A DNA stretch of 64,000 nucleotides from Oreohelix idahoensis (Eukaryota; Mollusca; Gastropoda; Stylommatophora; Oreohelicidae), in contig JAMPIV010019878.1 in NCBI GenBank assembly GCA_024509875.1, positions 22,501 to 86,500 of the forward strand, read 5' to 3'. A model generated the notes under the pieces. It saw only the letters and a list, made by a program, of their open reading frames with translations, did not search any database and was not told the DNA's origin. Both the position numbers and the translations under genes were made by a program. Positions 57,240 through 64,000 of the stretch are shown piece after piece. Positions within the stretch are counted from its first letter, which is position 1. Every line of letters begins with the position of its first letter.

Positions 57240-58470
57240 CTCTGAACAGATGGGTCAAATTTAAGAGATATTACAATCTTTTCAGGAAGTTCTCATGGGT
57301 CTTCCAGGTCATACGGACACTATTTCTCATGAGATTAAATTAACTGACATTACTCCTATTATGTTGAGACCATACGCCATTTCTTTACAATTTCGCGATC
57401 AGGTAGATAGGGACATTTCTATTATGCTTCAACTTGTGATTATCTCCCTGTCTGAATCACTATACTCCTTTCATTGGTGATAGTAAGGAAACAGGATAAT
57501 CTTTGAGACTTAGTACAGACTTTCGGTGTTTGAATAGAATTACTGTCCATGATGCTGAATCAATTCTGCTCTTGGATGATCTCTTGCCACAACTTTCATC
57601 GGCAACTTTTTTTTAGCAAACTCTGTCTGAAGGGTGCTGGCAGATTACTTCTAACAGAATCATTTAACCCTTTCACCGCTTTTGCCTCACCCCATGGTCT
57701 ATTACAATGGATTTTTATGGGTTTTGGATTAGTCAATGCACCAGCCACGTTTGTTCGCATGATACGTTATGTTTTTCATGGTCGTTGTGACATTATCACA
57801 TATATTGATGATATATGTCTTTTTCATAATACTTGAGACGAACATTTATCTGGCCTGTTTCTTTACTCTACATTCTTCGTCATCATTATCTTACTGCCAG
57901 ACCATCTAAAATTCACATAGGCTATAAAGAAATTTCTTTCTTAGGGCACAGAGTTGGTCGTCATACGCTTCAACATGAGGAGCTCACCATCAAACTATTC
58001 TTGATCTTACTATTCCCACTACAAAAAAACAAGTTCGTAGCCTTTTAGGTATCTTCAACTTCTACCACAAATTGATTCAAAATTTTTTCTTCGCTATCGT
58101 CAACTTTGTCTTCTCTGATACAAAAGTGCAAGCCCAATAAAATTACTATGAATGTTCAATGAGATAACGCACTCGGCAAAATTAAACAATGTTTCTCAAG
58201 TAGTCCAATTTTACGGCTACCTAATCTTGATTTACCGTTTCTCCTCAGAACGGACGCATCATCTGTGAGAATCGGTAGATGCCTATTTCAGAATTTTCAG
58301 GACAGACTGCATCCAATCTTTTGTGTAAGCAGAAAACTTAGTCAAGCTGTAGGTCGATAGCCAGTAAGAGAGCGTGAACTTCTGGCAGTGGTTTGGTGTC
58401 AGAGATTTAAAGCAACTTTTATTTCCCCAACGGCCACTTTAAATTTATTTGTCCACTGATTTTTGTGGTA
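57240..58470 (+). pseudogene. pol: Reverse transcriptase-RNase H remnant of element D
   Basis: Linker EVLMGLPGHTDTISHEIKLTDITPIMLRPY matches the integrase-RT linker of B and C. Then in several frames TDFRCLNRI, AFASPHGLLQW, GFGLVNAPATFVRMI (motif B), ITYIDDICLFHNT (catalytic DD, about 57,800), ISFLGHRVG and RNase H LRTDASSVRIG (about 58,248). The motif A region is scrambled. Inactive. Confidence 0.8.
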
Positions 58471-61400
58471 GAACATATAATTTTCCCCCCACGAACCAGT
58501 AACCATTATTAGTTGGTGTTCGCAGATTTTGTTTGTGGCGAAATTAGTTTCTTTTTGAGGCCGAATGATTAATAGTATTAGAAATGTAATCGATTTCATA
58601 ATAATAATATTTCATTTCAACGGTTGGGGAATATTCATTTTAAGATGGTTGTATTACTATTATTAGTGGGTATTGGCATTTTATGATACTTCAGAATCTT
58701 ATTATGACAAGTGTGCATGAGGTTTGTGGACCTCTCTGCATCAAAATAAAATTACCTTCTTTTTTGCGGGCGGGTGTTGTTGGTGTGTTTGAAGGGGGTT
58801 GGGAGGTAACTTTTGACATCTTTTTGTGCATCACTTAAGAACTTGCATCGATAACGTGGCTTGTGCACATTTTGTTGAGTCCTATGCGATTTGTGATAGC
58901 GTGCGGGGCTTTAAGAAACATCCATGACATATGGATAAGTTTTGCGGGATTTAGCAACATAAGGGAGGAATTATTGTGGTCTGTGTGTCAATGTGAAGGA
59001 ACCCAATGTTCCGAGGATTGTAAGAAAGTGTCTTGGAGGTTTTTAATAATGTATCAGTAATAACTTTTTCCGACTATAGAAAAGTCTGAGGCACTGGAAC
59101 AATGTGGGTGAGTAATATATAGTATCAAAATATCAGAAGCGTCCAATCTGGATTATGTTAAGATGTCTGCGGTGTTGATTCGCAGTTGAAGTATTATTAT
59201 TACGGAGTTTTAGTGGTGGAATGAATGATATAAGTTATTATAAAGGGGAAACTCAATGGTGGGGTGGCCTTCTTTGTAATTTTCTGTCAGAGTACGCGTA
59301 GTAAAGGCTAATCTTTTCGTTTGGTGAAATTATAACTTAGTGCCCACGGGTGATAAAGCCATGCTGAATCCGTTCTTCCTTATTAAAGCCCAATGGGATA
59401 AAAACCACACGTTGTATTGCTAATTGATTTTTGTTTTTTCTATACGAACTATAGTGGTAATACCAAGACCATCCAGTGACATTTTTATGGAGTGCCGTCA
59501 GTATGTTCTAAACCCCTAAAAAAGTAGTTAATTACAAAACGTATTAATTGGGTTTTGTTACATCATAAAGGATTCATCGGAGTTGATCATTTTGGACCGA
59601 TAATTGATTTCAAGGGAATATGGTTACTGGTCATTTCCCACAGAACAGACCAATTATATATTGGGTTATTGGCAGCCTTATGTAGATTCCTCCCTTGGAT
59701 TTAATATGAAAGAGAACATAATCATTGGATAGGAGGAAAAAGAGAAAGATTCACAGACATCAGAAGTACACAGAAGGAGAAATATCAAAATGTTTTTTAC
59801 CCAAGGCAATATTCCCATCATATAGTAGGCAAGGGGGAGATTAAAAGACCCGCCTTTTTAGGGCCTTTACTGGAGGGTCGGAGTCATGTTTAATCCCCAG
59901 CACGAATTTGGAACCATTATCCTTGCGTCCCGGGTAGGGGGTATAAATAAATTAAGTGATATTTTTTGTTAATTTTTATATTTTTGCATTTGTAATTAAT
60001 TTTTAAATTAAATAAAATTTTTATCTTTTACAATATAATTTAGTTCAACAAAATTAAAAATTAATAAATATTAAAAAAGTCCAATTGGTTTTGGTAGAGT
60101 GCAGGCCGTGGTTTCGATTAGCACTATGTCTGAAGGGGATTGGTGGAGGGTTGGTATTTTCACTTCATTGTGTGGGGGGGTAGTGTGAGGGTTTTGTAGA
60201 GTAGTGTATGAAATGGATGGGGGTATATGGTTGGTAGTTGTGTTTATTGAATGGGTGAAAGGATTGGGGGGGGGGGGAGGTTGGTGGGTTTGTGGGTGTG
60301 GTGACTGTATGTGGGTTCTATGATTGCAGATTGATCTTTTAGTACTTTTAGTTTTTTTCATCTGATTGATTTTGGTAGAGTTCCTTGTACCATTTGTAAA
60401 CGTTTGCATGCTATACACCAATTGCGAAAGTGTATATTGGTTAGATTTTTATAAGATATCGCGGCTCTCTCAGGCCCATATGCCCTGCCCACCTTGTATT
60501 ACTCTCTCACTGTCAACTCGGTTGGCCTGCTGGATAAATAGATAGATGTTATGTCTGGTTACGTGATGAGGCTTTGTATTGATTTTGGTCACTACATCTT
60601 GTTGGGGTGGTAGGTAATGCTGTGTCTGATTCATTTTGCATTTGCGCCCAGTAAATAACAACCTGCGCCCGCCCCTGCATAGGATCTCTGCCCATTCTTG
60701 TTAGATCGATCATTCGGCTGCTGTCTGTCCCGCTCTGGGCTTGGAGTGCCGTGCCAAATTATATTAAGAAATGAAAAATATTGACTTAGGGGGTACCAAA
60801 CGGTCCATTAACAGCCTGGGCCATCTAAAAAAAAGAAGTTTTTTGCTTTTTTTTTTGTTTGTTTGTTTCAAGATCCCCCCCTAAAGAACGGGCCCATACC
60901 TAATGGCCCTTGGATTAGAAAGAAGTTAGTAAAATTGTCCCCAGTACCCCCCCTTTGGTTGATGTAAGAATTGGAAAGAAATGATTGAAAAATTCTTTTG
61001 CTTTTTTGTGACTTTTTTTGTTTTATTCAAATAAATATTTTCGTCATGCACTAACATTGACTAAGGTCAAAGTAAGGCCCTTTTTCTTTTTAGGACACTA
61101 ATGGAGCCTACACTCCAAGACAGGTGTGAAGAATTTAGGTACCGGCTTGCGGACTTAAGGGATTTTTTTTTACCCCCCCCTAGTCTTACCACCCCTTGCC
61201 CCGGTCCGTGATTTAGATAAATGCCCAAAGGTGTAATCTGTGGGGTTTACATGCCCTTTTTCCATTTCATCTAGTTCTAAGATTTTTTTTATGATTTTTC
61301 GGCAAGGAACGGCATCGGGTGTTGTTCGGGCATTTTTTTTGGCATTATTCATGTAAAGATAGAACGGTTTTATGACCTTTTTTTTTATTTGCGCTCCCAT

Positions 61401-61700
61401 CTCCCTTATTTTTTTTTTCGCGCTTTTTTGATTTTAATGGGGTTGTATTTGTTTATGATTATTGTGGAAGTCTATTTGCGCGATTATTTGGGGGTTGGGT
61501 ATCATGTAGTGTTATGGTTTGGCTAGGATATGATATGTTAATTTTTAGTTTTTTTGGGGAAAGTTTTGTGTAGGGCACCACACCTTGAGTTCCCCTACAC
61601 CCCCCCCGGGATGTAGAGTATATAGTATTTGTATTCCCCCCCCAGGGTTGTGAATCCCACTCCACCATTTTTAGGCTTTTCTATTTTTTTTTTTATTATT
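58471..61700. other. Progressively degraded, increasingly G/T-rich sequence
   Basis: Composition is near normal at 58.5 kb, then homopolymers and G/T enrichment grow. Nothing can be assigned. Open frames are compositional. Confidence 0.5.
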
Positions 61701-64000
61701 ATGCCCCTCTATGTTTTGTTTAATTTTTTCCCCCCCCCCCCATTTGGGGGGGGTGTTGCTTTTGCCCATCTGCCCCCAGTGAGGGGTTACCCCCCAGCTT
61801 CAGGTTTTACAGAGTTTAAGCCGGGGTTAGTTTTTTTAGGTTGCGTTTGATTGGGTAGCCCTGGGGAGGGCCTAGAATATCCCCCCCCCCTGCTATGGGT
61901 CGCTAGGTTTTGGTCGCGGTTAGTGCGGCCCGTTCCCGTGGGAGCCCCGCAAGAAGTCGGGGGTAAGGAGCCAGTTCCTAGTTATTAATGCTCCCGGTAG
62001 GGGGTGGGGTACGAATAGTGGGGATTGTGAGGGGGAGCGGGGGTAAGCCCCGAGCCAATCAACTGTTGTTATTAGAGGTTTACCATTTGGATTACCCCCG
62101 CCCCAGTGAAAAAAAAGTATGGTGCTATTTCTATTTTTTCTTGGGGTCTTTTTTTTCCCATTCCCCCAGGCACTTTTTCCGCTTATTGTGCATTATAGGG
62201 GTGACGGGACCCTGGACCCTTTGCCCATGCAGGGTTTTATGGTTGTGGTGTTTTTTTGGGGGGTTTTGTTTTTTTGTTTTTTGGTATGTGGGGGGTTAGA
62301 AGGTGGTGTTGGGTGTTATGTTTTGGGGGTGTGTGTGGGGAGTTTTTGGTTTTTTGTTTTGGAGGGGCGGGGGTTTTGTTTGGGTTTGGGGTTTTTTTTT
62401 TTTGGGTGTGGTTTTTTGTGGGTAGGGGGTTTGTTTGTTTTATGGTTTTTGGGGGTTGGGTGGGTGGGTTCTTTTATTTGATTGTGGGGGGGTTGGTTGG
62501 GGGGGGGGGGTGTTTGGTGTGTGGTGTCTTGGAGATTGGGTTACTTTTTTTTTTATCTTGAGGTGGTTATGGGTTTTTGTGGTTGTTTCAACTGGGATTT
62601 GGATGGGTTTTTGGGTGTTTTGGGGGGTTAGTGGGTGGGTGTTGTGATTGGGTTTTGGGTTTTTATCTTGGGGGGTGGGGTGGGGGGGGGGGGGTGGGTG
62701 GGGGGGTGGGTGTTTTGGGGGTGGGTGTGGTTGGTGGGGGTGGGGGGGGTGGGTGTTGGGGGGGTGGGTTTGGGGGTGGGGTTGGTGGGGGGGGGGGAGT
62801 TTGGTGGTGGGTGGGGGGGGTGGTTGGGTTGGGGTGGGGGTGGGGGGGGGGGGGGGGGGTTGGGGGGGGGGGGGGTGGTTTAAGGTATTTATGGTTGGGG
62901 TTGTGGGGGGGATGTTTTGGGGGGGATTTGGCGGGGGGGGTTGGGATTGAGGGGTGGGGGGGGGTTAGTGGGGGGTTGTGGGGGGGTTGGTTTTCGGTGT
63001 GGGGGTGTTGGGGTTATGTTTTATTTGTGGGTGAATGGTGGGGGGGGGGGTGGGGGGGGGGGGGGGGGGGGGGGGTTGGGGGGGTTGTGATGGGTATGGG
63101 GGGTGTGGGGGGGGGGGGTTTGGGTGGGGTGGTGGTTTTGGGGGTTGGGGGTGGGGGGGGGGTGGTGGGTTGGTGGGGTGGGGGGGGTGGGTGGTTGGGG
63201 GGGGGGGTTTGGGGGTGGAGGGTGGTTGTGGGGTTTGGTTGGTGGTGTTGGGTGTTGTTGGGGGGGGGGTGGGGGGGTGGGGGGTGGGGGGTTTGGGGGT
63301 GGTGGGGGAGGGTTGGTGGGTTGGGCGGGGTGTGTTGTTGGGTTTTTGGTAGGTTGGGGGGTGGGGGTGGACTAGGTGGGGGGGTGTGGGGGGTTGGTGG
63401 GGGGGTGTGGGTGTCGTTGGGGGGGGGTGGGGGTGTGGTTGTTTGTTGGGTGGTTGGGGGGTGGGAGGGTAATTGGTAAAAAAACAAAAAAAAACAATAA
63501 AAAATTGGGCAGGTGGGGGGGGTGGGGGGTGGGGATGGGGTGTTGGGGGGGGTGCGGCGGGGGTGTGGTTGGGTGGTGGTGGGGGGATTTTGTGTGTGGG
63601 GATTGTATCGGATAAAAAAAAAAAACAAAAAACGTTTAAAAAAAAAATGAGGGTTTGGTTTTTGTGGCAATGTGTGGTGTGGATGGTTTGGGGTGTTTAT
63701 GGAGTGGGGTGGGGGGTTTGGCGTTAGGCGGACCGGGGGGTTGGTCAAAGGGGGGGGGGGGGAGTTCGTGGGGTGGTGCTTATGGTCAGGGCATTGGGGG
63801 GTTTTGAGCTATTTATGGGGGGGTGGGTTGGGGTTTTGTGTCATGTTGAGGGGTTGGTTTCATGGGGGGGTAAGTGTGGGTTTTGGGTCTCTTTGGTGGT
63901 GTATGTTATGGGTACATGGGGGTGGGGGGGGGGTGGGGGGGGGGGGGAATGTGGTTTAATGGGATGGGTGTGTGTGGGCGGTCATGGGGGTTTGGGTGGG
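61701..64000. other. G-homopolymer / G-T-only sequence to the window end
   Basis: Long G runs with T, almost no A or C from about 62.3 kb. Open frames are Gly/Val/Trp-rich on plus and Pro/Thr/His-rich on minus, purely from composition. No repeat unit such as telomeric TTAGGG is present. It mirrors the C-rich tract at the left and is most simply low-quality sequence. Confidence 0.55.

Larger units (their letters stand above)
54595..58470 (+). mobile_element. Element D: decayed Gmr1-like LTR retrotransposon
   Basis: Gag-like (55,520-56,400), integrase (56,790-57,156), then RT (57,240-58,140) and RNase H (about 58,230-58,470) on the plus strand. Integrase again precedes RT, independently of element B. 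Protease is missing. Many stops. Sequence becomes unreadable in RNase H. Confidence 0.75.

Noticed and set aside
62256..63959. Long Gly/Val/Trp-rich and Pro/Thr-rich open frames in the G/T tract
   Set aside because: They arise from near-absence of A and C (no stop codons possible). They overlap in many frames and have no conserved motif.
61701..64000. Telomere or G-quadruplex domain
   Set aside because: No regular telomeric unit. G runs are irregular and the composition drifts gradually from ordinary sequence, as expected for poor consensus.

Overview
The window is nuclear DNA from a metazoan, most likely an invertebrate, and almost all of it is transposable elements. I recognise no host gene, no rRNA gene and no complete tRNA gene. 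The evidence is the mix of element types: Ty3/gypsy LTR retrotransposons with integrase upstream of reverse transcriptase (a Gmr1-like order), an RTE-type LINE, CR1/L2-like, RNase H-bearing and endonuclease/RT LINEs, an R2-type (restriction-like endonuclease) LINE fragment, a Tc1 transposon, and a multi-copy TIR element with a transposase-like protein I cannot place in a named superfamily. The species cannot be read from this.

Layout. 1-62 is an LTR scrap. About 1.15-8.64 kb is sequence whose composition drifts to A/C and then to C homopolymers. It is probably a corrupted read of retrotransposon A, because integrase sequence is still traceable near 8.15-8.24 kb. Element A (minus strand) continues as protease, gag, leader and 5' LTR up to 13,658. 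A 594-bp tetranucleotide microsatellite (13,659-14,252) joins it to element C (plus strand), which is RT-RNase H and a 3' LTR up to about 17.59 kb. The LTRs of A and C form large inverted arms. C cuts into a Tc1 transposase that itself carries a 0.3-kb retroposon ending in a histone-type stem-loop. From 19.3 to 31.1 kb there are LINE pieces. One LINE (J) is split into four colinear segments by later insertions: copy 1 of the TIR element, an R2-type fragment, and unknown DNA.

31,246-48,940 is element E, a minus-strand LTR element with a 5-bp target duplication (AAGGG) and no pol. Two younger elements sit inside it. B (37,003-44,093, target duplication GTGTC) is inserted in the gag zinc knuckle. 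A full-length RTE LINE (33,351-36,525, 14-bp target duplication) is inserted after the protease. B has lost gag. In place of its leader it carries 50 nt of a mature tRNA-Ile 3' half, including CCA and an apparent inosine-to-G footprint.

Right of E is an RNase H-bearing LINE fragment. Next comes TIR-element copy 2 (50,126-54,332, minus), which has 14-bp terminal inverted repeats and is split by a CR1/L2-like LINE. A decayed Gmr1-like element D (plus, about 55.5-58.47 kb) follows. From about 58.5 kb to the end the sequence drifts into G/T and then G homopolymers, the mirror image of the left side and again probably an artefact.

The genes do not cooperate as a host pathway. They are parasitic elements at different stages of decay, and their nesting gives a relative chronology: E before B (LTR pairs about 95% and about 98% identical by eye), and the TIR copy before the LINE inside it.
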